Shown here: positions 30,386-39,464 of the stretch, one piece after another
Numbering within the stretch: the first letter of the stretch is position 1
Layout of the letters: each line of letters begins with the position of its first letter
Assembly (NCBI GenBank): GCA_018623155.1
Contig: JAAZVZ010000001.1
Location: 1 to 64,000, forward strand
DNA length: 64,000 nt
Direction of reading: 5' to 3'
Source of the DNA: Glaciecola sp.
Lineage (GTDB): Bacteria > Pseudomonadota > Gammaproteobacteria > Enterobacterales > Alteromonadaceae
Translations under genes and position numbers: made by a program
The notes under the pieces: generated by a model
Told to the model about the DNA's origin: nothing
The model's database searches: none
The model's input: the letters and a program-made list of their open reading frames with translations, nothing else

Positions 30386-31043
30386 GGGTGCGTCAAATAT
30401 CGCTCTAGAAAACTCGATGGATGCCTTTCGCCTTGCCATTAGTAGTGGCTGTGACGGGATAGAATTTGACGTACACTTTTGCAATGGCCAGGCGCTCATC
30501 ATTCATGATACGAATTTACTGCGCACACACAACGTAAATTTGGATATAGCAGTTCTAGATGAGGCACTTCGAGCAGAATATCAGATCCCCACGTTAACCC
30601 AAGTGATGGCGTTGCTCCCTCCTGATTTGATCATTAATATCGAAGTCAAAAGCTGTGATGATGTTTTGTTCATGCAGGAATATGTGTCCAGGCTGGTAAC
30701 TTTGGGTCTATTAGGCCCACACGTTGTCATATCGTCCTTTGATATTAATCTTCTAATGCACCTTCAATTATTAAACTTACCTGTTCGATGGGGATGGTTG
30801 ACCGAGGAGAGTCAGATGGGTTTACCAGATGAAAACGGAGATTTTATCTATGACATTGTCGGGATTAGTGCCGAAGTGGTTACAGAGGATTATGTCAAAA
30901 CCATCCAACAGGCGGGAAAACTCGCCTGGGTATTTACTTTAGATCAACACACACAATGGAATAACATGTTAGAACTTGGCGTTGACGGTTATTTTACCAA
31001 CATCCCAAACGATGCAGTTACTTGGTTTAATACTCGCTCTTAA
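30366..31043 (+). CDS. Glycerophosphodiester phosphodiesterase
   Basis: 225 residues, no signal peptide, so probably cytosolic like UgpQ. The GDPD signature is complete: ILAHRGASNIALENSMDAF near 3-21 with catalytic His, GIEFDVHF with metal-binding Glu/Asp, IIHDTNLLRT with the second His, and NIEVKS. It cleaves glycerophosphodiesters to glycerol-3-phosphate. Its 3' end overlaps the convergent MerC-like gene by 4 bp. Confidence 0.92.
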   Translation: MLILAHRGASNIALENSMDAFRLAISSGCDGIEFDVHFCNGQALIIHDTNLLRTHNVNLDIAVLDEALRAEYQIPTLTQVMALLPPDLIINIEVKSCDDVLFMQEYVSRLVTLGLLGPHVVISSFDINLLMHLQLLNLPVRWGWLTEESQMGLPDENGDFIYDIVGISAEVVTEDYVKTIQQAGKLAWVFTLDQHTQWNNMLELGVDGYFTNIPNDAVTWFNTRS

Positions 31044-31423
31044 CAGGTGCTTGCGACATTGTTCTCACACCCTTTACAGGCTTTGCATAGTCGAATATTG
31101 ATAACGTGTGAGGCGATGATCAATACCACTCCAGTAGTGACTACGAGGGGTTCAAAATGATGCCCAAACATATCTTTTTGCCAGTAAATAAAGCCACCCA
31201 TTGTGAGTGAGTAGAGAGGATATAGCTGTCGATGGTATTTGTAAAAGCCAATAAGTAGCGCTACGAAACCTACTACAATTGAAAGTAATAAGACCGTGCG
31301 TTCAAACCATTCTTCGGCAAAAAATGAACCAGCAAGCAATGGGACTAGTGGCAAAATAACAGGTATAGCAATGCAATGCAGCGCACATAGGCTTGTCAGC
31401 CATATGCCCACTTGGTCAATCAT
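31040..31423 (-). CDS. MerC-domain membrane protein
   Basis: 127 residues from ATG 31423 (start uncertain; the frame is open to 31507). Four hydrophobic helices with the MerC-type LCALHCIAIPVILP near residues 9-22. The C-terminal tail is cysteine-rich (CKACKGC and a final C), suggesting metal binding. MerC proteins of mercury operons move Hg; isolated chromosomal copies like this have no proven role. No mer genes are nearby. Confidence 0.75.
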   Translation of the reverse strand: MIDQVGIWLTSLCALHCIAIPVILPLVPLLAGSFFAEEWFERTVLLLSIVVGFVALLIGFYKYHRQLYPLYSLTMGGFIYWQKDMFGHHFEPLVVTTGVVLIIASHVINIRLCKACKGCENNVASTC

Positions 31424-31550
31424 GTTATCTTCGTTTATCTTCTTGCGCATTAATATGATGGTACAATTTAAAAGTGTTATATTATAACATCGAAACATCA
31501 AAAGCACTAATCAATTTCTTGAGCTATAAATTTAAAAAAGAATTTGACTG

Positions 31551-32420
31551 TTAGGGTTCAGGAGTATGTTGTATTTCACTCGGTGACGTTGTTTGAGACG
31601 GTGAAAGTTCTCGTCGCGGTTTTCTCATTGCTGTAATGTTAATATCATGCAAGTTAACGTACTCAGTGATGCTCACAAGCTCAACACCATAATCGGATAA
31701 GTTAGGTAAGTGTTTTTGTAAATATTCCAAGGTGTGCCGATTAGGGTGGCCAATGGCTAACGCACTGCCCTCTTCCTTTGCTTTTTTAATTAATCGCGCA
31801 AACTGCTTTGCGATAGCATGTTCATTATATATATGGTCCAAAAATACGTTTCGTTCTACCGCAGGCACTGCATGAGCAAGTGCTTGCTCATATGCGCGAC
31901 TAAAGGGAGTCGTTCTTGAATCGACAAAAAACAATTTTCTATTTTGCGATTGAAGGCTCTCAAAAAAAGCAGCCATAGTCGATTTTAGTTGCGTAAATTT
32001 ACTGCCCATATGGTTATTGATGCCTACGGCACCTGGTACCTTTACCAATGCAGATGCAATGGTAGATTCAAGTTCCTTTTGTGGCATGCTCAGTAGCAAT
32101 GGGAAGTTTCCGAGGTCTTGAGATGAAATCAATGACTCCATTGGCATATGGATCATTACCTCACGTCCTCCTTGCTGAGCAATTTTGGCTTGCTCAGTAG
32201 CGTAATCGGCATTGGGCAAAATCGAAAAAGCCACTTCAATTGGCAGGCTTTGCAAGCGTTCATCCGTTGAGCGATGCCCAACATCATCAATAATAATCGC
32301 AACTTTGGGGATGTTACTGTTATGTGGCTGCGCTTGGAGTGGACATGAAAATAACGTCACTAATCCAAAGCAAATAGCAATTTGACGATAATATCTGATG
32401 AATTTTGTGTAGAACACCAT
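31551..32420 (-). CDS. Divergent polysaccharide deacetylase, YibQ family
   Basis: 289 residues with an N-terminal signal peptide (about 1-30) and a NodB-like fold: VAIIIDDVGHRSTDER near 38, FSILPNADYA and MIHMPMES. The C-terminal 30 residues are a polar, Ser/Thr/Pro-rich tail. Periplasmic; exact substrate unknown. It follows envC and gpmI as in the E. coli gpmM-envC-yibQ cluster. Confidence 0.9.
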   Translation of the reverse strand: MVFYTKFIRYYRQIAICFGLVTLFSCPLQAQPHNSNIPKVAIIIDDVGHRSTDERLQSLPIEVAFSILPNADYATEQAKIAQQGGREVMIHMPMESLISSQDLGNFPLLLSMPQKELESTIASALVKVPGAVGINNHMGSKFTQLKSTMAAFFESLQSQNRKLFFVDSRTTPFSRAYEQALAHAVPAVERNVFLDHIYNEHAIAKQFARLIKKAKEEGSALAIGHPNRHTLEYLQKHLPNLSDYGVELVSITEYVNLHDINITAMRKPRRELSPSQTTSPSEIQHTPEP

Positions 32421-32483
32421 ACTACTTTATCCCGACATAGACCGAATTAGGATAGCAGTTAAAAATTTGAATATCACAAAAAC

Positions 32484-33617
32484 TTAACGGGCAAGCCAAT
32501 TTTTTGGATTTAAGGGAATGCCCTTATGTCTTACTTCAAAGTAAAGGTTTGGTGAGTTTTGCCCCCCGCTTTGTCCCATCAGAGCAATTATTTCACCGCG
32601 ATTTACGAGTTCCCCCACAGACTTCAATAAGGCTTGATTATGTCCATAAACCGTCATGTATCCAGCTCCGTGATCCACTACTAAGACGAGTCCGAACCCT
32701 CTTAGCCAATCCGAGAATAGCACTTTACCATTAGCAACTGTTGTCACTGGCGAACCAGAATTACCTTTTATGAGAACGCCTTTCCACTTAAGTTGTCCTT
32801 CTCGACGCTTGCCAAATTGATAAAGAACTTGACCTTTAGCTGGAATTTCTAACCCGCCTTTTAAATTAAATAATCCTAATAATGATTCACTGACAGCTTG
32901 ATTACTAGAGGCTTCAGCAATAGCTTGCGTGAGCTTTTGTTCATCTTGCTGTAAGCGTTCTATCCTTGCAATATCGGAGTCGATTTGTGCTTGCAACTCA
33001 TTGAGTAATTGTTGTCTCGCAAACTGTTCACTGGCAAGCTCAACTGACTGACCTTCCAACCTATCTAGTAGATGCAAACTTTGCTGCTGTTCGACTTCGA
33101 GTGCCCTTTCGACTTTTTGGATGTCTTCTATCCCCTGACGAAAGTCTTCAATGGCGGTTTTACGATCAGTGTAAATGTACTGATAGTAAGTCAACATTCG
33201 CTCAAGTTCTACAATGTTTTCTTGATTAAAAATCATCTTTGCCAAGTCGTAATCCCCAGCGATAAAAGCCGAACGAATTTGTTTGCCCAACTGTTCGCGC
33301 TGGATAGAAAGTGCGTTTTTCAATTCGACAATCTCTTGTTCAAACGCGTTTATTTGAGCGTTATTGTTCGCAATCGCAACCTTAATTTGATTGAGCTCTT
33401 TGGCTATTGCGCTGATTTTTTTTTCTTGGTTTTGGAGGGTAGTGAGAATTTCATCACGCTGCTGTTGTCGCGCGACTTTTTGTTTTTGTGTTTCAGCAAT
33501 TTGTTGCTTAATGTCATCTAAATTAGGTTGTTGGGCATAGACACTTTGAGTCAAACCATACAGGCAGGCAAGCGCAAGCGCACTTACCCTAATCATGCCT
33601 GTAACAAATAACCTCAT
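32484..33617 (-). CDS. envC: EnvC-type murein hydrolase activator
   Basis: 377 residues. Signal peptide (about 1-28), a long glutamine-rich coiled coil (about 30-250), and a LytM/M23 domain from about 265. The LytM zinc ligands are degenerate (GVLIKG instead of the His/Asp site), as in EnvC, which activates the amidases AmiA/AmiB at the division septum rather than cutting peptidoglycan itself. It starts 2 bp after gpmI. Confidence 0.92.
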   Translation of the reverse strand: MRLFVTGMIRVSALALACLYGLTQSVYAQQPNLDDIKQQIAETQKQKVARQQQRDEILTTLQNQEKKISAIAKELNQIKVAIANNNAQINAFEQEIVELKNALSIQREQLGKQIRSAFIAGDYDLAKMIFNQENIVELERMLTYYQYIYTDRKTAIEDFRQGIEDIQKVERALEVEQQQSLHLLDRLEGQSVELASEQFARQQLLNELQAQIDSDIARIERLQQDEQKLTQAIAEASSNQAVSESLLGLFNLKGGLEIPAKGQVLYQFGKRREGQLKWKGVLIKGNSGSPVTTVANGKVLFSDWLRGFGLVLVVDHGAGYMTVYGHNQALLKSVGELVNRGEIIALMGQSGGQNSPNLYFEVRHKGIPLNPKNWLAR

Positions 33618-33619
33618 GA

Positions 33620-35155
33620 TTATGAGGCTAATGTGACAATAGATGTCCCAGTCATTTCCGGTGGTTGCTCCAATCCTAGAAGATGCAACATAGTCGGTGC
33701 TACGTCACTGAGCGTTCCCCCCGTTCTGATATCTGCATTCCGTCCATAGTAAATAAATGGAACCGGCTCACTGGTATGTGCAGTATGCGCTTGTCCAGTA
33801 TTTGGGTCTTGCATCTGTTCAGCATTACCATGATCAGCAGTAATTAGACATTCACCACCCACCTCAGATAATGCACTAATCACGCGACCAATCGCGGTAT
33901 CAACGGCCTCACAAGCTTTTACTGCAGCCTCAAAGTTACCAGTATGTCCTACCATATCGCCATTCGGGAAGTTACAGATAATCACATCATGACGCTTGTT
34001 TTTTATTGCATCCACTAACTCATCGGTTAATTTAACTGAGTTCATCTCTGGTTGCAGATCATAAGTGGCAACATCTGGAGAAGGGATCAATACACGCTGT
34101 TCACCACTAAACTCGTCTTCTTGTCCTCCTGAAAAGAAGAACGTGACATGAGCAAATTTTTCTGTTTCAGAAATACGCAGCTGTGTTTTATTGTGCTTTG
34201 CTAACCACTCACCTAACACATTTGATAGCTTTTCTGGGGGAAATGCACATGGATTCTTTAGATTGCTTTCGTATTCTGTCAGCATGACAAAATCGCTTAG
34301 AGCAATTTTGTCTCCGCGAGCAAATCCAGTGAATTCATCATCAACAAACGTATGTGCAAGTTGCCTTGCTCGGTCTGCACGGAAGTTCATGAAGATGACA
34401 GCATCTCCGTCCGCCATTGTGACTGATTCACCGATGACTGTAGCCTTGACGAACTCATCATTTTCATCACGTGCGTAAGCATTTTCAAGGCCTTCTACTG
34501 CAGTACTGGCTTGATATGCACCTTTTCCTTTAGTTAACAATTGGTAAGCTTCTTCAACACGTTCCCAACGATTATCGCGATCCATTGCATAGTATCGCCC
34601 GACAAGGCTGGCAATACGCCCAACACCCAACTCTGCAAATATCGCATCGGCTTGTACAAGACTTGCCTCGGCCGAACGGGGCGGTGTATCACGTCCATCA
34701 AGGAAACCGTGAAGGTAAACATGTTGTGCGCCGCGCTGCACAGCTAAACGAATCGCTGCAAAGATATGTTCTTCATGCGAATGAACACCACCTGGTGATA
34801 ATAAACCCATGATATGCACCGCTTTGTTTTGAGCGACCGCTTTATCAATCGCTTCCGTTAACGCCGAATTGTGGTTAAAATCGCCCTCTGTAATACTTTT
34901 AGTGATTTTGGTAAAGTCCTGATAAACCACTCGACCAGCACCTAAATTTACATGACCAACTTCTGAGTTCCCCATCTGTCCATCTGGTAAGCCAACATCA
35001 AGACCAGAACCCGAAATGAGACTATTCGGATAGGTTTGTACCAACTCATCTAAAATGGGAGTGTGTGCTGCCAAAATTGCGTTGTTTTCCGGGTTTTCTC
35101 GGTAACCCCAACCATCCAAAATTAACAATGCCAAAGGTGCATTTAGTTGACTCAT
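33620..35155 (-). CDS. gpmI: 2,3-bisphosphoglycerate-independent phosphoglycerate mutase
   Basis: 511 residues from ATG 35155 (AGG at proper distance). Converts 3- and 2-phosphoglycerate in glycolysis with two Mn ions. [11 protein letters not shown] and [17 protein letters not shown] (phospho-serine in NSE) start the protein; [19 protein letters not shown] and [11 protein letters not shown] carry metal ligands. First gene of a gpmI-envC-yibQ run. Confidence 0.96.
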   Translation of the reverse strand: MSQLNAPLALLILDGWGYRENPENNAILAAHTPILDELVQTYPNSLISGSGLDVGLPDGQMGNSEVGHVNLGAGRVVYQDFTKITKSITEGDFNHNSALTEAIDKAVAQNKAVHIMGLLSPGGVHSHEEHIFAAIRLAVQRGAQHVYLHGFLDGRDTPPRSAEASLVQADAIFAELGVGRIASLVGRYYAMDRDNRWERVEEAYQLLTKGKGAYQASTAVEGLENAYARDENDEFVKATVIGESVTMADGDAVIFMNFRADRARQLAHTFVDDEFTGFARGDKIALSDFVMLTEYESNLKNPCAFPPEKLSNVLGEWLAKHNKTQLRISETEKFAHVTFFFSGGQEDEFSGEQRVLIPSPDVATYDLQPEMNSVKLTDELVDAIKNKRHDVIICNFPNGDMVGHTGNFEAAVKACEAVDTAIGRVISALSEVGGECLITADHGNAEQMQDPNTGQAHTAHTSEPVPFIYYGRNADIRTGGTLSDVAPTMLHLLGLEQPPEMTGTSIVTLAS

Positions 35156-35317
35156 TTGTTGCCTCAAATAATGTAAAAATACGTGAAGATTTTAATGTAT
35201 ATAAAATATCATTTTTTCTAGATTGGGAAAAGACACATTATCGGCACTAGTCAAATCAATGAGATGCGTTATACTGTGCGTCGTTTTTTACTTTTAATCT
35301 ATAAAATAGGGTTATGC

Positions 35318-35743
35318 ATGGACCAAGTTATCGAGTTTGCGATCGCTAACGGATTGTTATCAGGCATCTGGTTAGGGCTAGTCGCACTTCTTTTATACAC
35401 CTTTATTGCTCCGTTACTGTCACCGGTGAAAAATTTAACCACCCACGAAGTAACTCAAAAAATCAACAAAGAAGAGGCCGTCATTCTTGATATCCGCAAG
35501 CCTGAAGAGTTTAAAAAAGGTCATATTACTGGTGCTCGACAACTTAAGGCTGATGAAATCAATCAAGCAGATTTTAGTAAACTTGAAAAATTCAAAAACA
35601 CCCCCATCATTGTTGTATGCCTTTACGGTATGAACGCGGGTAAAACAGCTAACAAACTTGCTAAAGCAGGTTTTGCTCAAGCCTTTACTTTAAAAGGTGG
35701 CATGGAAGCTTGGACAAGCGCCAACTTACCGGTAACCAAATAA
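35318..35743 (+). CDS. yibN: Membrane-anchored rhodanese-like protein (YibN type)
   Basis: 141 residues from ATG 35318, with AGGG upstream. One N-terminal transmembrane helix (about 12-32) followed by a rhodanese domain with VILDIRKPEEFKKGHITGA and the active-site loop VVCLYGMNAGKTA, whose cysteine would carry persulfide. It heads the yibN-grxC-secB-gpsA order also found in E. coli. Its exact role is unclear; sulfur transfer and membrane protein insertion roles have been proposed for relatives. Confidence 0.9.
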   Translation: MDQVIEFAIANGLLSGIWLGLVALLLYTFIAPLLSPVKNLTTHEVTQKINKEEAVILDIRKPEEFKKGHITGARQLKADEINQADFSKLEKFKNTPIIVVCLYGMNAGKTANKLAKAGFAQAFTLKGGMEAWTSANLPVTK

Positions 35744-35770
35744 ACAATCATACAAAGATGAGAGAGCATC

Positions 35771-36025
35771 ATGGCCAAAATTGAACTCTACACCAAAGAT
35801 TACTGCCCTTACTGCAAACGTGCATTAGCTTTATTTGCCAGTAAAGGAGTTGACGTGCACAACACCGAAATACAAGCAGAACCAGACCAGCGTGATGTGA
35901 TGATTGAGCGTGCCGGCGGACGCACCACTGTGCCACAGATTTTTATTAACGACCAACATATCGGTGGATGTGACGATCTTCTCGCATTAGAAGCTCAAGG
36001 TAAATTAGATCCTCTTTTAGCATAA
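35771..36025 (+). CDS. grxC: Glutaredoxin 3
   Basis: 84 residues, one glutaredoxin domain. The dithiol active site CPYC is at residues 12-15, with TVPQIFI and GGCDDL as the glutathione-binding segments. Reduces disulfides and mixed disulfides in the cytosol using glutathione. It sits 27 bp after the rhodanese gene and before secB. Confidence 0.95.
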   Translation: MAKIELYTKDYCPYCKRALALFASKGVDVHNTEIQAEPDQRDVMIERAGGRTTVPQIFINDQHIGGCDDLLALEAQGKLDPLLA

Positions 36026-36086
36026 TTTGATATCAGCACCCTACTCTAAAGGGTGCACTTACTATTTTAAACATTTAGGAATTCCC

Positions 36087-36584
36087 ATGGCTGACGAACA
36101 AAATCAAGCCGCTGCAGAGCAGCAACCACAACAAGCGCCTATCAGTATTCAGCGTATTTACGCAAAAGACATCTCTTTTGAGACACCTAATTCTCCAGTC
36201 ATTTTTAATGAAAAATGGGAACCTGAAGTTAAGTTAGATCTGGATACTAAAAACAATACATTAGGTAACAACTTACATGAAGTTGTTCTATCTGTGACGG
36301 TCACTGTTACAGTTAATGAGAAGGTTGCATTCTTATGTGAAGTTCAGCAAGCGGGAATTTTCTTTATTGCTGATATGCCTGAACCAAATGTAAAAGCGGT
36401 CATCGGAACGTTCTGCCCAAATACATTGTTCCCATATGCACGTGAAACTATTTCTAGTTTAGTTAATCGCGGTACTTTCCCGGCGTTTAATCTTGCGCCA
36501 GTGAACTTTGACGCCATCTTCCAAGCGTACATGCAGCAACAAGCGCAAGAAGAAGCTCAGAATAAAGAACAACTTGACGCATAA
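36087..36584 (+). CDS. secB: Protein-export chaperone SecB
   Basis: 165 residues from ATG 36087 (MADEQNQ), with TTAGGA upstream. SecB keeps preproteins unfolded and delivers them to Sec[18 protein letters not shown] near 23-39 and the C-terminal PVNFDAIF are conserved. The acidic N- and glutamine-rich C-termini are typical of marine relatives. gpsA follows after 3 bp. Confidence 0.96.
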   Translation: MADEQNQAAAEQQPQQAPISIQRIYAKDISFETPNSPVIFNEKWEPEVKLDLDTKNNTLGNNLHEVVLSVTVTVTVNEKVAFLCEVQQAGIFFIADMPEPNVKAVIGTFCPNTLFPYARETISSLVNRGTFPAFNLAPVNFDAIFQAYMQQQAQEEAQNKEQLDA

Positions 36585-36587
36585 ACC

Positions 36588-37586
36588 ATGACGCAGCGCA
36601 GGATTGCGGTATTTGGTGCCGGTTCTTACGGTACTGCTTTAGCTTTACAACTTTCACGCAACGGTGTGGATACTTTGTTGTGGGCTCGCAATCCTGAGCA
36701 TGTTCTACAAATGCAAAAAACACGTGCCAATACTCGATTTTTGGATGCGTCTTTCCCTGATAATCTCAATGTAACCTCTGATCTAGAAACGGCCATCGCA
36801 TTTAGCCGTGACTTATTAATAGTTGTACCCTCCGTCGCATTTAATGAATGTATCATGAGCATTGCTCGACACTTGCGCGCTGACCATCGAGTAGTATGGG
36901 CAACCAAAGGCCTAGAACCAAAGACCGGTCGTTTGTTATCAGAGGTCGCAGTTGACTATATCGGCTCTAATCGACCAATGGGGATCTTATCTGGCCCAAC
37001 GTTTGCCAAAGAGATGGCCGCCAATCTACCCACGGCGATTAGCCTCGCCACCACTTGTGAAGAATTTGGTCAAAGCATTTCTGACTACCTCCATAACCCC
37101 ACAAGCTTCCGCGTTTATTTGAATAATGACATGGTGGGTGTGCAATTAGGTGGCGCAGTCAAAAATGTAATCGCGATTTGTGCTGGCCTCGCTGATGGTT
37201 TGGGTTTTGGTGCAAACGCTCGAACTGCATTAATCACACGTGGATTAGCTGAGATGGTTAGGCTTGGAACAACTTTAGGCGCCTCACCAGAAAGCTTTAT
37301 GGGGATGGCTGGTTTAGGTGATTTAGTGCTCACTTGCACCGACAATCAATCCCGTAATCGTCGCTTTGGTTTAGCATTAGGTCAGGGAATGGACGTAACC
37401 ACGGCAATTGAGAGTATCGGACAAGTTGTAGAAGGCTACCGCAATACTGAGGAAGTGTATGTCCTCGCAGAACGCCAAGGCGTCGAAATGCCAATTACGG
37501 CTGAGCTTTTCGCAGTTTTATATGGAAACAAAGACGCTAAAGAAGCTGCAATGGCTTTATTAGGCCGAGATTTAACAAACGAATAA
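36588..37586 (+). CDS. gpsA: Glycerol-3-phosphate dehydrogenase [NAD(P)+]
   Basis: 332 residues. Makes sn-glycerol-3-phosphate for phospholipids. The dinucleotide-binding [10 protein letters not shown] is at 9-18; [19 protein letters not shown] (catalytic lysine) and [20 protein letters not shown] follow. In E. coli cysE comes next; here the gene is followed directly by the convergent trmL, with no cysE. Confidence 0.96.
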   Translation: MTQRRIAVFGAGSYGTALALQLSRNGVDTLLWARNPEHVLQMQKTRANTRFLDASFPDNLNVTSDLETAIAFSRDLLIVVPSVAFNECIMSIARHLRADHRVVWATKGLEPKTGRLLSEVAVDYIGSNRPMGILSGPTFAKEMAANLPTAISLATTCEEFGQSISDYLHNPTSFRVYLNNDMVGVQLGGAVKNVIAICAGLADGLGFGANARTALITRGLAEMVRLGTTLGASPESFMGMAGLGDLVLTCTDNQSRNRRFGLALGQGMDVTTAIESIGQVVEGYRNTEEVYVLAERQGVEMPITAELFAVLYGNKDAKEAAMALLGRDLTNE

Positions 37587-37609
37587 GTTCAAATAAGCTC
37601 GTTCACTCA

Positions 37610-38074
37610 CTAAACCGCTCCATCAAACTCTAATTGACGCCACGCCTCATAGACCAATACTGCGACTGAATTTGATAAATTCATACTTCTAGATTGGGGA
37701 AGCATTGGGATTCGAACTCTTTGTTCAGGGGGTAAGCTAAAAATAAACGCCTCTGGTAGTCCACGCGTTTCAGGGCCAAATATCAAAGCATCTCCTTTTT
37801 CATATCTTGCCTTGTGATGGTGTTGTGCCCCCTTTGTTGTGCAAGCCAAAACTCGCTTAGGTTGAGCGGTTTGTAAATAGGCATCAAGGTTTTCATGAAT
37901 TTGCACCGGTGCTAACTCAGAGTAATCCATGCCAGCCCTGCGAACCGATTTTTCATCCAAGGAAAAGCCCAAAGGCTTAATTAGATGCAAACGGAATCCG
38001 GTATTGCCACATAAACGAATAATATTGCCTGTATTAGGTGGGATCTCCGGTTGATATAACACAATATCTAACAA
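37610..38074 (-). CDS. trmL: tRNA (cytidine/uridine-34-2'-O)-methyltransferase TrmL
   Basis: 154 residues, a minimal SPOUT enzyme. It methylates the wobble ribose of tRNA-Leu isoacceptors. [16 protein letters not shown] near 7-22, FGPETRGLP and [19 protein letters not shown] near the end form the knot. It is read after the alpha/beta hydrolase gene, 3 bp upstream on the same strand. Confidence 0.94.
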   Translation of the reverse strand: MLDIVLYQPEIPPNTGNIIRLCGNTGFRLHLIKPLGFSLDEKSVRRAGMDYSELAPVQIHENLDAYLQTAQPKRVLACTTKGAQHHHKARYEKGDALIFGPETRGLPEAFIFSLPPEQRVRIPMLPQSRSMNLSNSVAVLVYEAWRQLEFDGAV

Positions 38075-38077
38075 TGT

Positions 38078-39028
38078 CTATTCCTCAAAAAATGTCATAA
38101 CCGCGTCTAATGTGGCATTTCTATAACTATCCACCTCAAACATTAACTCGTGAAACGCACCGTCAATACTCTGCCATTGCGCATTTGGCATCAACTTTAC
38201 GATGCGCTCTTGAGCGTTATTATCCACAATTTTATCGGCTCCAGCACTCACACACAACACTGGAATAGTGGTATGAGGGGCTTGTTTTTCAATGGTATAG
38301 AGTGCTTGCAACGCGGCAGCAACCCATGCGTAGGTGACTCCGCCTAGTTGTATGTCAGGATGCGTTTGTTGTTGTAAACGAAATAAATTGTAGCGAATTT
38401 CACTATGAGTCAATTTGTTCGAGGCAAACGGTTCCGGTTGGTACTCCTTCTGTCCAATAAAGTACAATGGCTTTTGCAACAAATTGCTGCCCATTAAACC
38501 AAAGGACAATACCAAATTGGCCAGCCATTTTGGCAAGGGCGCTTTCAATCCTAACATGGGCGCAGTTAATGCAACTTTAGCAAACCAATCTGGGTATTGT
38601 TGAACTAACATAAGCCCTATCGCACTTCCCATTGAATGACATAATAACCAAGGCTTATCAAAATGAGGCAGGACAACCTCTTGCATAAATTGCCGCATAT
38701 CATCTCGATACGAGGCAAAATCAAGAATATGTCCCTGCATTGGGTCAGAGCTTATTCGCTGTGATAAGCCTTGCCCTCGATGATCACATGAAAAAACTGC
38801 GATCCCTTGCTGTGCTAGCTCGAAAAACAATGCATCGTATTTAAGATAGCTTTCAACTCGACCTGCGCTTAAAACGATGGCTCGCTTTGCATTTTGCGGA
38901 ATGTGAAAAGCATACGCAAGATTGACGCCATCCTGAGTACACAATATATCTTGCTGAACATGTTCAGTAAACCATTGAGATATATTGGCCTGTTCAGTGG
39001 ATAACTCCTGTTCTGTTAGCCAGTTCAT
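38078..39028 (-). CDS. Alpha/beta hydrolase, lysophospholipase L2 (PldB)-like
   Basis: 316 residues from ATG 39028 (GGAG upstream, though at long spacing); GTG 39067 is an alternative. The alpha/beta hydrolase core includes VFSCDHRGQGLSQR and the nucleophile elbow LLCHSMGSAIGLML (serine), with a late Asp (VSAGADKIVD) and His (GAFHELMFE). The family includes lysophospholipases and monoglyceride lipases; the substrate is not certain. It occupies the place where argE often lies divergent to argC. Confidence 0.85.
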   Translation of the reverse strand: MNWLTEQELSTEQANISQWFTEHVQQDILCTQDGVNLAYAFHIPQNAKRAIVLSAGRVESYLKYDALFFELAQQGIAVFSCDHRGQGLSQRISSDPMQGHILDFASYRDDMRQFMQEVVLPHFDKPWLLCHSMGSAIGLMLVQQYPDWFAKVALTAPMLGLKAPLPKWLANLVLSFGLMGSNLLQKPLYFIGQKEYQPEPFASNKLTHSEIRYNLFRLQQQTHPDIQLGGVTYAWVAAALQALYTIEKQAPHTTIPVLCVSAGADKIVDNNAQERIVKLMPNAQWQSIDGAFHELMFEVDSYRNATLDAVMTFFEE

Positions 39029-39211
39029 AAAACTATCATCTCCATTCTCAATAATTAGGTAAGGCACCGTAAGACATTGGACTGATATATAGTGATATTG
39101 AACCCAAAATATTGATGCCTATCTATAATCTACGACTGATGCATTATAGCCTTTTATCCATGCATCTTGCAGACTGTTTTCAATAATAATAGCAAAACAT
39201 AAAAAAATATT

Positions 39212-39250
39212 TTTGAATATAAATACGTTTTTATTGCATAAAAAATCATT
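39212..39250 (+). promoter_or_regulatory. Tandem ArgR operator (two ARG boxes)
   Basis: Two 18-bp sites with the standard 3-bp gap: TTTGAATATAAATACGTT (39212-39229) and ATTGCATAAAAAATCATT (39233-39250). Against TNTGAATWWWWATTCANW they match at 14 and about 13 of 16 defined positions. They lie just upstream of, and touch, the argC promoter, the usual layout for repression by arginine-bound ArgR hexamers. Confidence 0.85.
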
Positions 39251-39255
39251 TTAGC

Positions 39256-39261
39256 TATAAT
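39256..39261 (+). promoter_or_regulatory. -10 element of the arg operon promoter
   Basis: A perfect TATAAT lies immediately after the ARG boxes. TTGCAT at 39235-39240, inside the second box, is a possible -35 but with a short 15-bp spacer. Transcription would start near 39268, giving a leader of nearly 200 nt before argC. Confidence 0.6.
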
Positions 39262-39267
39262 TATGAA

Positions 39268-39464
39268 CATATATATACAAATTAAAAAATTAGAGCCCAT
39301 CCGCTCTTCTGACTAGACAGTACCGATTTAACACTCTCCCTGCCTTGCTGGATGAGGTTATTTGACGAAAGCTAGATAATACTCTGTAAAGCAACACTTT
39401 TATCTTTACTTGATGGTTTGATGGTAAGGATAAAAGTGATTTTTCTTTTTATAGGACCTGAGAG
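39268..39464 (+). other. arg operon leader
   Basis: The 39068-39464 gap holds the arg promoter and this leader of nearly 200 nt. It contains a small hairpin AGAGC/GCTCT near 39292-39307. It also contains a 7-codon reading frame (ATG at 39352, one Arg codon, no clear ribosome binding site), a GTAAAG (39386-39391) that can pair with CTTTAC of the terminator, and the terminator itself. A regulated leader is likely; its sensor is unknown. A separate small RNA ending at the terminator is an alternative. Confidence 0.5.
39395..39450 (+). terminator. Intrinsic terminator or attenuator upstream of argC
   Basis: CACTTTTATCTTTAC (39395-39409) and GTAAGGATAAAAGTG (39424-39438) form a 15-bp stem with one U-G pair and a 14-nt loop, followed by TTTTTCTTTTT (39440-39450). 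It ends 14 nt before the argC start and lies downstream of the arg promoter, so it must be bypassed for operon expression. Confidence 0.85.

Noticed and set aside
39352..39375. 7-codon leader peptide in the arg leader
   Set aside because: Only one arginine codon and no clear ribosome binding site, so classical ribosome-stalling attenuation is not supported, although the terminator itself is.
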